The notes under the pieces: model-generated
Told to the model about the DNA's origin: nothing
The model's input: the letters and a program-made list of their open reading frames with translations, nothing else
Databases searched by the model: none
Translations under genes and position numbers: made by a program
Shown: positions 49,067-58,132 of the stretch, piece after piece
How positions within the stretch are numbered: the stretch's first letter is position 1
Layout of the letters: each line of letters begins with the position of its first letter
Assembly (NCBI GenBank): GCA_946886855.1
Contig: CAMPJJ010000022.1
Coordinates: 1-64,000, forward strand
DNA length: 64,000 nt
Direction: 5' to 3'
Source: an uncultured Roseateles sp.
GTDB taxonomy: Bacteria; Pseudomonadota; Gammaproteobacteria; Burkholderiales; Burkholderiaceae

Positions 49067-50338
49067 ATGCCCAACCTGTCTTTCGTTTCCCCCACGCGCA
49101 ACAGTCCCTGGGGCACCTACCTGTCCCAGATCGACGCCGTCGAGCCCTACCTGGGCAAGCTGGCCCGCTGGGTGGAAACGCTGCGCCGCCCCAAGCGCGC
49201 GCTGATCGTGGACATCCCCATCGAACTCGACAACGGCACCATCGCCCACTTCGAGGGCTATCGCGTCCAGCACAGCCTGACCCGCGGTCCCGGCAAGGGC
49301 GGCGTGCGTTACCACCCGGACGTCACGCTGGAAGAAGTGATGGCGCTCTCCGCCTGGATGACGGTCAAGAACGCCGCGGTGAACCTGCCGTACGGCGGCG
49401 CGAAGGGCGGCATCCGCCTGGACCCGAAGACGCTGTCGATGAAGGAGCTGGAGAAGGTCACCCGCCGCTACACCAGCGAGATCGGCATGATCATCGGCCC
49501 GACCCAGGACATCCCCGCGCCTGACGTGAACACCAACGGCCAGATCATGGCCTGGATGATGGACACGTACTCGATGAACGTCGGCGCGACCGCCACCGGC
49601 GTCGTCACCGGCAAGCCGATCGCGCTGGGCGGTTCGCTCGGCCGCGTGGCCGCCACCGGCCGCGGCGTGTTCGTCGTCGGCCGCGAAGCGATGCGCCGCC
49701 TGAACGTGAACCTGGAAGGCGCGCGCGTCGCCGTGCAGGGCTTCGGCAACGTGGGTTCCGTGGCCGCCAAGATGTTCGCCGCCAACGGCGCGATCGTCGT
49801 CGCGGTGCAGGACCACACCGGCACCATCCTGAACGAGAACGGCCTGGACATGACCGACCTGCTGGACCACGTGGCCCGCACGGGCGGCGTGGGCGGCTTC
49901 AAGGGCGCCGACCGCATCGACAACGAGAACTTCTGGGACGTGAAGTCGGACATCCTGATCCCGGCCGCCCTGGAAGGCCAGATCACCGGCGAACGCGCCA
50001 AGCGCGTGCAGACCCGCGTCGTGATCGAAGGCGCGAACGGCCCGACCACCCCGGACGGCGATGCCGTGCTGGCGGACCGCGGCATCATCGTCGTCCCCGA
50101 CGTGATCGCCAATGCCGGCGGCGTGACCGTGTCCTACTTCGAATGGGTGCAGGACTTCTCGTCGTTCTTCTGGACCGAAGACGAGATCAACGTCCGCCTG
50201 GACAAGATCCTCGTCGGCGCGTTCAAGGGCATCTGGGACACGGCCGAACAGCACAAGATCCCGCTGCGCACCGCCGCGTTCACGGTGGCCTGCACGCGGG
50301 TGCTGGAAGCGCGCGAAGAGCGCGGCCTGTACCCCTGA
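49067..50338 (+). CDS. gdhA: Glutamate dehydrogenase (Glu/Leu/Phe/Val family)
   Basis: A 423-residue glutamate dehydrogenase that interconverts glutamate and 2-oxoglutarate plus ammonium. The dimerisation and substrate domain has [14 protein letters not shown] and [14 protein letters not shown] (catalytic Lys), with [12 protein letters not shown] next. The nucleotide-binding domain has [21 protein letters not shown] lies about 6 bases before ATG 49067. The length suits the hexameric bacterial form; NAD versus NADP use is not determined. A terminator follows at 50383. Confidence 0.95.
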   Translation: MPNLSFVSPTRNSPWGTYLSQIDAVEPYLGKLARWVETLRRPKRALIVDIPIELDNGTIAHFEGYRVQHSLTRGPGKGGVRYHPDVTLEEVMALSAWMTVKNAAVNLPYGGAKGGIRLDPKTLSMKELEKVTRRYTSEIGMIIGPTQDIPAPDVNTNGQIMAWMMDTYSMNVGATATGVVTGKPIALGGSLGRVAATGRGVFVVGREAMRRLNVNLEGARVAVQGFGNVGSVAAKMFAANGAIVVAVQDHTGTILNENGLDMTDLLDHVARTGGVGGFKGADRIDNENFWDVKSDILIPAALEGQITGERAKRVQTRVVIEGANGPTTPDGDAVLADRGIIVVPDVIANAGGVTVSYFEWVQDFSSFFWTEDEINVRLDKILVGAFKGIWDTAEQHKIPLRTAAFTVACTRVLEAREERGLYP

Positions 50339-50382
50339 ACCGGGTTTCCCTCCACCGCGGGTTTCTCGCGGTTACCGCATCA

Positions 50383-50406
50383 ACGGGCGCCTCGGCGCCC
50401 GTTTTT
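50383..50406 (+). terminator. Intrinsic terminator after gdhA
   Basis: ACGGGCGCC (50383-50391) and GGCGCCCGT (50394-50402) pair perfectly around a TC loop, followed by TTTT. It ends the glutamate dehydrogenase transcript. The PfpI gene on the other strand ends just beyond it at 50417. Confidence 0.9.
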
Positions 50407-50416
50407 CATGCGAGGG

Positions 50417-50995
50417 TCAGTGGGTGATCTTCGTGCCCAGCACCTGCAGGAACTGCGCGATCCAGGCGGGATGCGCGGGCCAGGCCGGTGCCGTGACGAG
50501 CTTGCCGTCGGTGACCGCCTGATCGACCGGGATGTCGGCGTAGCTGGCACCGGCCAGCTCGACTTCCGCTGCGCAGGCGGGGTACGCCGAGACCCGCTTG
50601 CCGCGGATGATGCCCGCCGCAGCCAGCAGCTGCGCACCGTGGCAGATCGCGGCGATCGGCTTGTCGGCCTGCGAGAAATGCTGCACCAATGGCAGCACGC
50701 CCGGCATGGTGCGCAGGTACTCCGGCGCCCGGCCGCCCGGGATCACGAGCGCGTCGTAGTCCTGCGGCTGGATGTCATCGAAACCGGCGTTCAAGGTGAA
50801 GCGGTGACCCGGCTTCTCGGAATAGGTCTGCGCGCCTTCGAAGTCGTGGATCGCCGTCAGGACGAAGTCTCCGGCCTTCTTGCCGGGGCAGATCGCATGG
50901 ACCTGGTGTCCTACCGCCTGCAGCGCCTGGAACGGCACCATCAGCTCGTAGTCCTCGACGTAATCGCCGGCCAGCAGCAGCAGCTTCTTGCCCAT
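50417..50995 (-). CDS. DJ-1/PfpI family protein
   Basis: A 192-residue class I glutamine-amidotransferase-like protein. The nucleophile elbow [10 protein letters not shown] holds the conserved Cys, preceded by [13 protein letters not shown], and an acidic residue near the N-terminus (YVEDYELM) fits the DJ-1/PfpI active site. Members act as proteases, glyoxalases or deglycases; which applies is unclear. It stands alone, converging on the gdhA terminator. Confidence 0.9.
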   Translation of the reverse strand: MGKKLLLLAGDYVEDYELMVPFQALQAVGHQVHAICPGKKAGDFVLTAIHDFEGAQTYSEKPGHRFTLNAGFDDIQPQDYDALVIPGGRAPEYLRTMPGVLPLVQHFSQADKPIAAICHGAQLLAAAGIIRGKRVSAYPACAAEVELAGASYADIPVDQAVTDGKLVTAPAWPAHPAWIAQFLQVLGTKITH

Positions 50996-51065
50996 CGCAT
51001 CTCTCCAGAATCGGTTGCGGGAGCGCCGATTCTGGGAGGCCGCGATGCTCAGGTCGATGAATCCG

Positions 51066-51737
51066 TCATGTACCCGCGTCGGCGTCGCGGGCTCGCAGCC
51101 ACGGCGCCGCGACGACGGCCAGCGTCCAGCAGATCCAGGCGGTCCACATCGTGTGGCTCGGGTAGTGCGCGCCGCGCGCCATCTGCGCGAAGCCGTAGGC
51201 CACGCCCATCGTCAGCACCGCGCCCAGCGCGAACCGCGCCTGCCGCGGATAGGCGCGCCGCAGCATGAAGAAGAGGCTGAAGAAGGCGAAGGCGGAACTC
51301 GCATGTCCCGAGGGGAAGCAATGGCCCGGCCCGCCGTCGCGCAGGCCGAAGCGCCAGTGCGACACGTAGTGCGCGACGCCGCCGAACTCGGCCAGGTCCC
51401 AGGGGCAGCTCGTCGTGCTGCCCTGCTTCATCAGCGGGATCAGGATCAGGCTGACCGCCGTCAGCGCCGCGGCGCCCCAGCGTTCGCGCCGCGTGAGTCC
51501 GGGCCACAGCGGTCGTACGGCGTTGATCAACAGCATCACGACCAGGCCCGTGGCCATCCAGCGGCCGCCCTGGTGCAGGAGGCCCGAGGTCATCCAGTGG
51601 TCGCGCAGCGCGAAGCCGTGCGCGTCGGCGAAGAGCCTCACGACGGCGAGGTCCCACCCGGCCAGGTCCCAGAGCATGAGCGCCGCCAGGCTCGCCAGCG
51701 CGACGAGCCAGCCGCGCCGCAGCGTCGGGAGCGACAT
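51066..51737 (-). CDS. PAP2-family membrane phosphatase
   Basis: A 223-residue protein with several hydrophobic segments and the PAP2 signature set: [11 protein letters not shown] near the first motif, [14 protein letters not shown] as motif 2, and [13 protein letters not shown] as motif 3 (His nucleophile). It may dephosphorylate lipid A, undecaprenyl pyrophosphate or phosphatidyl phosphates. ATG 51737 ([17 protein letters not shown]) is chosen; GTG 51815 would add 26 weakly conserved residues. It is divergent from a two-component pair, which makes regulation by that pair plausible. Confidence 0.85.
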   Translation of the reverse strand: MSLPTLRRGWLVALASLAALMLWDLAGWDLAVVRLFADAHGFALRDHWMTSGLLHQGGRWMATGLVVMLLINAVRPLWPGLTRRERWGAAALTAVSLILIPLMKQGSTTSCPWDLAEFGGVAHYVSHWRFGLRDGGPGHCFPSGHASSAFAFFSLFFMLRRAYPRQARFALGAVLTMGVAYGFAQMARGAHYPSHTMWTAWICWTLAVVAAPWLRARDADAGT

Positions 51738-51972
51738 CGCCCCGACGGGCGACAGGACCGGCGTCGCGGTCGAACCGGCGCCGAGCTGAAGGGAGGACAG
51801 AGGATGCGGCTTCACGGGGCGCAGTGGGCGCCGCGGCGCTGAAGTCGCCCTGAAGCCAAGCTGAAGGCCGGCTGAAGACGCGTGTCGCTTCGCACATCGG
51901 CGGCGGTGCTCGCGCGACCTGTCGACGGCTGCTATCTTCCCGGTTCGACGATCCGGCCCGAAGGCCCCTGCC

Positions 51973-52635
51973 ATGCGACTGCTGCTGCTCGAAGACGACG
52001 AACTCCTCGGCGAGGCCCTGCGCGACTTCCTCCGTGCCGAAGGCCATGCGGTGACCTGGGCCCGCCGGCTGTCCGAGGTGCTGCCGCGGCAGCACGAGGA
52101 ATTCGAGGCGCTGCTGGTCGACTGGCAGCTGCCGGACGGCTCCGGCCTGGACTGGCTGCGCGGGCTGCGCCAGCGCGGCGTGTCGACGCCGGCGCTGATG
52201 TTGACCGCGCGCGACCTGCTGGCCGACCGCCTCCAGGGCCTGGACAGCGGCGCCGACGACTACCTCGTCAAGCCCTTCGCTCCGGAGGAGCTCGCCGCCC
52301 GGCTGCGCGCGGTCAGCCGCCGCCACGTGGGCGCGAGCAGTTCGCAGCGGCGCTACGGCGACGTGGTGCTGGACCTGGCCGCCAAGCGCGCGGCGCGCGA
52401 CGGCCACGCCGTCGAGCTGACCGCCCGGGAATGGGCCGTGCTGGAGGCGCTCGCGCAGCGCGGCGGGCGCCTGTATCCGAAGCGCGAGCTCGAGCTGCAG
52501 GTGCTCGGCGACGACGCCGAGGTGTTGAGCAACGCGCTGGAGGTCCACGTGTCCAGCTTGCGGCGCAAGCTCGGTCGCGAGTTGATCGAGACCGTCCGCG
52601 GCCTGGGCTACCGGCTCGGGCCGGAGGCCGCGTGA
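51973..52635 (+). CDS. OmpR-family response regulator
   Basis: A 220-residue regulator with an N-terminal receiver (MRLLLLEDDELLGEAL, phospho-acceptor in LLVDWQLPDGSG, KPFAPEEL) and a C-terminal winged-helix domain (ELTAREWAVLEALAQRGG, ETVRGLGYRLG). The receiver resembles the QseB/PmrA group. It is coupled to the kinase downstream by overlapping GTGA. The likely target is the divergent PAP2 phosphatase gene or envelope genes. Confidence 0.95.
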   Translation: MRLLLLEDDELLGEALRDFLRAEGHAVTWARRLSEVLPRQHEEFEALLVDWQLPDGSGLDWLRGLRQRGVSTPALMLTARDLLADRLQGLDSGADDYLVKPFAPEELAARLRAVSRRHVGASSSQRRYGDVVLDLAAKRAARDGHAVELTAREWAVLEALAQRGGRLYPKRELELQVLGDDAEVLSNALEVHVSSLRRKLGRELIETVRGLGYRLGPEAA

Positions 52636-53981
52636 ACGTGCAGGGAAACGGGGAGGGACACGTGGAGGTAAACGCGCCCACGGGCCCGCGCCGCCCCTCG
52701 ATCGCCGGCCGCCTGGCGCGCCAGCTGCTGCTGATTTCCGCCTGCTGGGCCCTGCTGGCCGGTGTCAGCGTCTGGCTGGTCGTGCAGGAGGAGGTGGACG
52801 AGCTGCTCGACGAGACGCTGCAGGCGTCCTCGCAGGTGCTGGGACAGCTGCTGCGCCAGAGCAGCGCGATGCCGGCCGAGATCGCGGACAACGACGACCT
52901 CAGCACCCACTTCGCGTGGCAACTGGTCGGCGCGGACGGCGCGCTGTTGCACCGCTCGCCGCTGGCGCCGGTGAACGCCTGGAAACTCCCGCCCGGTTTC
53001 AGCGACTGGCAGGACGACGGCACCGACGGCGACGACTGGCGCGTCCACGTGCGCCCGCTGCCCACGGTGGCCGGACCGGGCTGGCTGATGGTGGCGCAGA
53101 CCAGCGCCGAGCGCAAAGAGGTGCGCAGCCGCGTCGGGCTCGCCAGCGCGTTCTCCGCGCTGCTCGTCGGCGGGCTCTGCATGATGTGGATGAACCGGCG
53201 CGCCCGGGCCGAACTGGCCCCGCTGGCCGAGCTGTCCAGCGCGCTCGCCGGCTACGACCCGCTCGACACCCGGCAGCTGCTGCCCGAGCAGCACCGTCAG
53301 GAACTTGCGGGGATCCGCGCCGCGGTGCTGGACCTCGGGCAACGCCTGGCACAGCGCGTGGCCAACGAGCGCGCCTTCAGCGCCCATGCGGCGCATGCAC
53401 TGCGCACGCCGCTCGCGGGCATGGATGCGCAGCTCGCGATGGCGCTGCGCGAGGCGCCGCCCGAATCGCGCGCCCGGCTGCAGCGCACCCGCGAGGCGGC
53501 CGACCGCCTGCGCCGGGTCGTGACCGCGTTGCTGACCCTGTTCCGCACCGGCATGAGCCTGCGCTGGCAGCGCCTGGACCTGAACGAACTGCTGTCGCTG
53601 CTGCCGCTGCCGGACGGTCTGGCACTGGACCTGCCGGGCGACGACACCGGCATCGACGCCGATCCCGATCTGCTGGCCGCCGCGTTGATCAACCTGATCG
53701 ACAACGCGTGGCGGCACGGCGCCTCGCAGGTCCAGCTGCGCCTGCATCGGCAGCCCGACGGCGGCCTGCTGCTGGCGCTCACCGACAACGGCGAGGGCAC
53801 GGCCGACTGGCAGCGCGTGGACCTCAACGACGCGCTGGAGCGCCAGCAGTACGAAGGCCGCATGGGCCTGGGATTGATGATGGCCGACCTGGTGGCGCGC
53901 GCCCATGGCGGCGACCTGCGCCTGCCCCCCGTGGACGGGGGTTTCGGCGTGGCGATGCGGCTGGGGCCGGCGCCGGACTGA
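52632..53981 (+). CDS. QseC/PmrB-like sensor histidine kinase
   Basis: A 449-residue kinase with two transmembrane helices (about 32-55 and 165-187) enclosing a periplasmic sensor, then a HisKA region with the phospho-acceptor histidine in AHALRTPLAGM and an ATPase domain with LINLIDNAWRHG (N box) and GRMGLGLMMADLVARAHGG (G box). GTG 52632 with GGAGG four bases upstream is the likely start, overlapping the regulator stop. The pair probably senses an envelope signal; the ligand is unknown. Confidence 0.93.
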   Translation: MNVQGNGEGHVEVNAPTGPRRPSIAGRLARQLLLISACWALLAGVSVWLVVQEEVDELLDETLQASSQVLGQLLRQSSAMPAEIADNDDLSTHFAWQLVGADGALLHRSPLAPVNAWKLPPGFSDWQDDGTDGDDWRVHVRPLPTVAGPGWLMVAQTSAERKEVRSRVGLASAFSALLVGGLCMMWMNRRARAELAPLAELSSALAGYDPLDTRQLLPEQHRQELAGIRAAVLDLGQRLAQRVANERAFSAHAAHALRTPLAGMDAQLAMALREAPPESRARLQRTREAADRLRRVVTALLTLFRTGMSLRWQRLDLNELLSLLPLPDGLALDLPGDDTGIDADPDLLAAALINLIDNAWRHGASQVQLRLHRQPDGGLLLALTDNGEGTADWQRVDLNDALERQQYEGRMGLGLMMADLVARAHGGDLRLPPVDGGFGVAMRLGPAPD

Positions 53982-54011
53982 AGCGACCCCGGCGGCTACA
54001 CTTTCGCCCTT

Positions 54012-55001
54012 ATGACGACCCATGCCGCCCTCACCCATTCCCGCGCGCTCGACGTGGCCCGCGCGGCCTTGAAAGTCGAGGCCGACGCGCTGCTGGCGCT
54101 CGGTCCGCGCCTGGGCGATTCGTTCGAGCAGGTGGTGCGGGCGATCCTCGACAGCGCCGGTCGCGTCGTCGTGATGGGCATGGGCAAGAGCGGCCACGTC
54201 GGCCGCAAGATCGCCGCCACGCTGGCGTCCACCGGCACGCCCGCGTTCTTCGTCCATCCGGGCGAAGCCAGCCACGGCGACCTCGGCATGGTCACGCCCG
54301 GCGACATCGTGCTGGCGCTGTCCAATTCCGGCGAGAGCGACGAGCTCAACGCCATCATCCCGGTGCTCAAGCGCCTGGGCGTCACGCTGATCGGCATGAC
54401 GGGCGGCCTGTCGTCGTCGCTGGCCAAGCATTCGAACTTCGTGCTGGATTCGCGCGTCGAGCAGGAAGCCTGCCCGCTGAACCTGGCGCCGACCGCCAGC
54501 ACCACCGCGCAGATCGCCCTGGGCGACGCGCTGGCCGTGGCGCTGCTCGACGCCCGCGGCTTCCGCGCCGAGGACTTCGCCCGCTCGCATCCGGGCGGCT
54601 CGCTCGGCCGCCGCCTGCTGACGCACGTGCGCGACCTGATGCGCAGCGGCGACTCGCTGCCGCGCGTCACCGCCGAGCTGCCGCTGCTGGAGATGATGCG
54701 GGTGATGTCCGACAAGGGCCTGGGCTGCGCCGTGCTGGCCGATGCCGACGGCAAGGTCGGCGGCATCTTCACCGACGGCGACCTGCGCCGCCTGATCGAA
54801 CGCGGCACCGACCTGCGCGGCCTGACCGCCGGACAGGTGATGCATCCGAATCCGCGCACGGTCGCCGCCGACGCGCTGGCCGTCGTCGCGGCCGACCTGA
54901 TGGAGCAGGCGCGGATCACGCTGGTCCTGGCGGTCGACGACGAGCAGCGGCTGGTCGGCGCGATCAGCATCAACGACCTGATGCGCGCGAAGGTGATCTG
55001 A
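54012..55001 (+). CDS. kdsD: Arabinose-5-phosphate isomerase KdsD
   Basis: KdsD, 329 residues, converts ribulose-5-phosphate to arabinose-5-phosphate, first step of Kdo synthesis for lipopolysaccharide. The SIS sugar-isomerase domain has VVVMGMGKSGHVGRKIAATLAS and HPGEASHGDLGM. Two CBS domains follow (DLMRSGDSLPRV and VMHPNPRTVAADAL onward). Its stop overlaps the kdsC start by one base, giving kdsD-kdsC-lptC in one operon. Confidence 0.96.
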   Translation: MTTHAALTHSRALDVARAALKVEADALLALGPRLGDSFEQVVRAILDSAGRVVVMGMGKSGHVGRKIAATLASTGTPAFFVHPGEASHGDLGMVTPGDIVLALSNSGESDELNAIIPVLKRLGVTLIGMTGGLSSSLAKHSNFVLDSRVEQEACPLNLAPTASTTAQIALGDALAVALLDARGFRAEDFARSHPGGSLGRRLLTHVRDLMRSGDSLPRVTAELPLLEMMRVMSDKGLGCAVLADADGKVGGIFTDGDLRRLIERGTDLRGLTAGQVMHPNPRTVAADALAVVAADLMEQARITLVLAVDDEQRLVGAISINDLMRAKVI

Positions 55002-55645
55002 TGAGCGGCACGCCTTCCTACACCCCGGGCAACCCGGCGGCGGCGATGCCGGCGGTGGTGCGTGAACTCCAGCCCGCGCTGTCCTTCCCGCCCGAGCTGC
55101 TGCTGAAGGCGCAGGGGCCGGCGCTCGGCCTCAAGGCCGCGATCTTCGACGTCGACGGCGTGCTGACCGACGGCCGCATCTACCTGAGCGAAGCGGGCGA
55201 GACGATCAAGGCGTTCGCGACGCTGGACGGTCACGGCATGAAGCTGCTGGCGCAGGGCGGCATCGTGCCGATCGTGATCACCGGACGGGACTCGCCGGCG
55301 GTGCGTCGCCGTGTCGCCGACCTGGGCCTGCCGCACGCCGTCTACGGCGCGAAGAACAAGCTGGCCGCGGCGCAGCCGCTGCTCGATCAGCTGGGCCTGC
55401 ACTGGGACGAGGTCGCCGCGATCGGCGACGACTGGCCCGACCTGCCGCTGATGGTGCGCGCGGGCTTCGCGTGCGCACCGGCCCAGGCCCATGCCGAGGT
55501 CAGGGCGGTCGCGCACCATGTCACCGCCGCCGCCGGCGGTCACGGCGCCGCGCGCGAGTTCTGCGACCTGCTGCTGATGGCGGCCGGCCAGTACGCGCGG
55601 CTGCTGCACGGGCACCTCGAGACGCTGGACGGGAGCGGTCACTGA
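55001..55645 (+). CDS. kdsC: Kdo-8-phosphate phosphatase KdsC
   Basis: KdsC, 214 residues, removes phosphate from Kdo-8-phosphate to release Kdo. HAD-type motifs are AIFDVDGVLTDG (Asp nucleophile), VITGRDS and AIGDDWPDLPLM. An N-terminal extension of about 40 residues precedes the HAD core. It is coupled by overlapping stop and start codons to kdsD and to lptC, so the Kdo steps and LPS transport are co-expressed. Confidence 0.96.
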   Translation: MSGTPSYTPGNPAAAMPAVVRELQPALSFPPELLLKAQGPALGLKAAIFDVDGVLTDGRIYLSEAGETIKAFATLDGHGMKLLAQGGIVPIVITGRDSPAVRRRVADLGLPHAVYGAKNKLAAAQPLLDQLGLHWDEVAAIGDDWPDLPLMVRAGFACAPAQAHAEVRAVAHHVTAAAGGHGAAREFCDLLLMAAGQYARLLHGHLETLDGSGH

Positions 55646-56433
55646 TGGCGGCGCTGGTTCCGCCGCCGACCGCGCCGCGCCGCCGCGCCCAGCCCTTGCT
55701 GGGACGCCTGCAGTCGATGCTGGCCAACTATGTGCCGCTGCTGCTGATGGCGATGCTGGCCGGTTTCACCTGGTGGCTCATCAAGAACACGCCGCAGCTC
55801 GAGGCCCCGCGCGAGAAGACCGCGCCCAAGCATGAGCCGGACTACCGGATGAACGGCTTCGAGGTGCAACGCTTCAGCAGCGACGGCCGCCTCACCGGCC
55901 GGATCATCGGCACCGAGATGCGCCACTACCCGGACAACGACACGCTGGAGATCGACAGCCCGCAGCTGCGGGCCTACGGCAAGCTGGACGAACTGCTGGT
56001 CGCGGACGCGCAGCGCGGCGTGTCCAACGGCGACGGCAGCGAGGTGCAGCTGCTCGGCGACGTGAAGGTCAAGCGCTACCCCAATGGCGATACGGCGCAG
56101 CCGCCCGATCTGGAGCTCTACGGCGAGTTCCTGCACGCCTTCGTGCCGCAGCAGCAGATCCGTTCCCACCTGCCGGCGCGGGTGGTCGGCATGGGCGGCG
56201 AGATGCAGGTGAAGAGCTTCGTGTACGACCAGTTGACCGGGCGTCTGACCTTCAGCGGCGGCGGTCGCGCGACCTTTGCCGCGAAGCCCGGCGTGCGTCC
56301 GTCGCTGAAGCCTGCCAAGACCGGCGCACAGGCCGGCGCACAGTCGGGCGCACAGGCGGCCGCCAAGCCGGCAACTGCCGCCTCCGCCTCCGCCGCCACC
56401 GCAGCCGCAGCCGCAGCCGCTCGCAAGCCATGA
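55645..56433 (+). CDS. lptC: LPS export protein LptC
   Basis: LptC, 262 residues, hands lipopolysaccharide from the LptB2FG transporter to the LptA bridge. It has one N-terminal membrane anchor (LANYVPLLLMAMLAGFTWWL) and a periplasmic beta-jellyroll (YRMNGFEVQRFSSDGRL through SFVYDQLTGRL). The Ala/Lys/Gln-rich tail after residue 210 is an unusual, probably disordered extension. It overlaps kdsC by one base and the next gene by 4 bp. lptA and lptB, which often follow, are not here. Confidence 0.9.
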   Translation: MAALVPPPTAPRRRAQPLLGRLQSMLANYVPLLLMAMLAGFTWWLIKNTPQLEAPREKTAPKHEPDYRMNGFEVQRFSSDGRLTGRIIGTEMRHYPDNDTLEIDSPQLRAYGKLDELLVADAQRGVSNGDGSEVQLLGDVKVKRYPNGDTAQPPDLELYGEFLHAFVPQQQIRSHLPARVVGMGGEMQVKSFVYDQLTGRLTFSGGGRATFAAKPGVRPSLKPAKTGAQAGAQSGAQAAAKPATAASASAATAAAAAAARKP

Positions 56434-57206
56434 CCCGACTTGTCTACATCACCGGTGCCTCCAGCGGCATCGGTCAGGCGCTCGCGCTGCAGTACTACCG
56501 CGAAGGCTGGAACCTGGCGCTCGTCGCGCGCCGTGTCGAGGCGTTGAGCGCCTGGGCCGAACAGCAACAGCTGACCCCGTCGCGCTGGCGCGTATACCGG
56601 GCCGACGTCAGCGACGTCGAGGCCATCGCGGCGACAGGCCGCCGCTGCATTGCGGAACAGGGCCTGCCGGATGTCGTCATCGCCAACGCCGGCATCAGCA
56701 TCGGCATGGACACGGCGATCTACGAGGACCTCGCGGTGATGCAGCGCCTCTACGCCACCAACAACATCGGCCTGGCCGCGACCTTCCACCCCTTCATCAG
56801 CGCGATGCGCGCGCGCCGCAGCGGCACGCTGGTGGGCATCGCCAGCGTTGCCGGTATCCGCGGCCTGCCGGGACATGGCGCTTACTGTTCCAGCAAGGCC
56901 GCCGTGTTCAGTTATTGCGAGAGCCTGCGCGGGGAATGTCGGCCCGATGGCGTGAAGGTCGTGACGATCGCGCCGGGGTATGTCGATACCCCGCTGACGC
57001 GCGAGAACCGCTATGGGATGCCCTTCCTGATGCAGCCGGAGGACTTTGCGCGCAAGGCCTACGGCGCGATCGAGTCGGGCGCGCGGGTGCGGTTCATCCC
57101 GTGGCAGATGGGCGTCGTTGCGCGCGTCATGCGGCTGCTGCCGGGCGCGGTCTTCGACCGGCTGCTGGCGGGGCGACCGCGTAAGCATCGGCAAGGCGAG
57201 ACCTGA
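56430..57206 (+). CDS. Short-chain dehydrogenase/reductase
   Basis: A 258-residue Rossmann-fold oxidoreductase. The cofactor motif is TGASSGIGQAL, then NAGIS, and the catalytic Ser-Tyr-Lys triad appears as GIASVAG and AYCSSKAAV (YxxxK, read with Tyr and Lys). Substrate unknown. It overlaps lptC by 4 bp (ATGA), so it is in the kds-lpt operon, in the place where lptA would be expected. A bidirectional terminator follows at 57260. Confidence 0.92.
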   Translation: MTRLVYITGASSGIGQALALQYYREGWNLALVARRVEALSAWAEQQQLTPSRWRVYRADVSDVEAIAATGRRCIAEQGLPDVVIANAGISIGMDTAIYEDLAVMQRLYATNNIGLAATFHPFISAMRARRSGTLVGIASVAGIRGLPGHGAYCSSKAAVFSYCESLRGECRPDGVKVVTIAPGYVDTPLTRENRYGMPFLMQPEDFARKAYGAIESGARVRFIPWQMGVVARVMRLLPGAVFDRLLAGRPRKHRQGET

Positions 57207-57259
57207 TCCCGCCGCTTCACTGCCACGGTCGCTGGCCAGGATGTTGATCACCCAAAGAA

Positions 57260-57283
57260 AAAGGCGCTCCGAGGAGCGCCTTT
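57260..57283. terminator. Bidirectional terminator between SDR and RRM genes
   Basis: AAAGGCGCTCC (57260-57270) and GGAGCGCCTTT (57273-57283) pair perfectly with a GA loop; T-runs in both directions end the convergent transcripts. Confidence 0.85.
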
Positions 57284-57323
57284 CTCATTGCGAGGCGGGA
57301 TGAACCCGCCTGCCGTGCGTGGC

Positions 57324-57836
57324 TCAGTAGCCGCCGCGACCGCCGCCGTAGCTGCCGCCGCCGCCACCACCGTAGCCGCCACCGCCGCCGCCGCCGTAAC
57401 CGCCGCCGCCGCTACGGCCACCGCCGTAACCGCCGCCGCCGCCACTGCGACCGCCGCCGCCGCCACCACCGTAGCCGCCGCCACCGCCGTAGCCGCCGCC
57501 ACCGCTGCGGCCACCGCCGCCGCCGAAGCCACCACCACCGCTGCGGCCACCGCCGCCGCCGAAGCCGCCACCGCCGCCCGGACGGTCTTCACGCGGACGA
57601 GCCACGTTGACGACGATCGCGCGGCCGTCGAGGGCCTGACCGTTCATGCCGTTGATGGCAGCCTGCGCTTCATCGTCCGTCGACATTTCCACGAAGCCGA
57701 AGCCCTTGGAACGTCCGGTCTCACGATCCATCATGACCTTGGCGGAAATGACGGTGCCGAATGGCGCGAATGCCTCCTGGAGCGACTCGTCTCGCACGCT
57801 GTAAGCGAGGTTGCCCACGTATAGCTTGTTTCCCAT
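57324..57836 (-). CDS. Glycine-rich RRM RNA-binding protein
   Basis: A 170-residue protein with one RNA-recognition motif (RNP2 KLYVGNLAYS, RNP1 GFGFVEMS, residues 3-80) and a glycine-rich tail (about 88-170) of GGGGYGGG and GGGRSGGGGG repeats. Such proteins in betaproteobacteria and cyanobacteria bind RNA and often respond to cold. ATG 57836 (MGNKLYVGNLAYS) is the start; the longer open frame adds no conserved sequence. The repetitive GC-rich tail may vary in length between strains. Confidence 0.92.
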   Translation of the reverse strand: MGNKLYVGNLAYSVRDESLQEAFAPFGTVISAKVMMDRETGRSKGFGFVEMSTDDEAQAAINGMNGQALDGRAIVVNVARPREDRPGGGGGFGGGGGRSGGGGFGGGGGRSGGGGYGGGGGYGGGGGGGRSGGGGGYGGGRSGGGGYGGGGGGGYGGGGGGSYGGGRGGY

Positions 57837-58132
57837 GGGGGAAGCCCTTTCAAAACCAAATAACCCAATGTGCTGCTTCAACCCATCGTGAACCACTCAT
57901 ACGAAGGCGCTGCATTCAGGCGATCCGATTATGTGTGACAGGATTGGCGGTTCGCAACGCGTCAAGCTGGTTGTTGTTTTTCAGCTTATGCGCACAAACC
58001 CCGAGCAGTGTCGGAAGCGCTCAACAATCCCCGCCTCCGGCCTCTTGGTGGGGCAAATCAGACTCCTGAGTCCCTCCGTTTGCGCCTAGTGTTTTCCACT
58101 ATGCGGATGCCAACCTGCTGAAATCGCACAAC
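57837..58132. other. Divergent 296-bp intergenic region
   Basis: Upstream of both the RRM gene and the BtuF-like gene. The leader next to the RRM start has a relatively AT-rich stretch (57850-57870), as expected of a promoter and 5' untranslated region. No specific site was identified. Confidence 0.35.

Noticed and set aside
46781..50254. 1157-residue minus-strand frame running through the glutamate dehydrogenase
   Set aside because: Only the part to 48778 is the antiporter; the rest is the antisense of gdhA in high-GC DNA.
57330..57575. Repeat block resembling a CRISPR or satellite array
   Set aside because: It is the glycine-rich coding tail of the RRM protein: short GCCGCC-type units with no spacers.
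57248..57592. Alanine/valine repeat protein antisense to the RRM gene tail
   Set aside because: Produced by out-of-frame reading of glycine-codon repeats.
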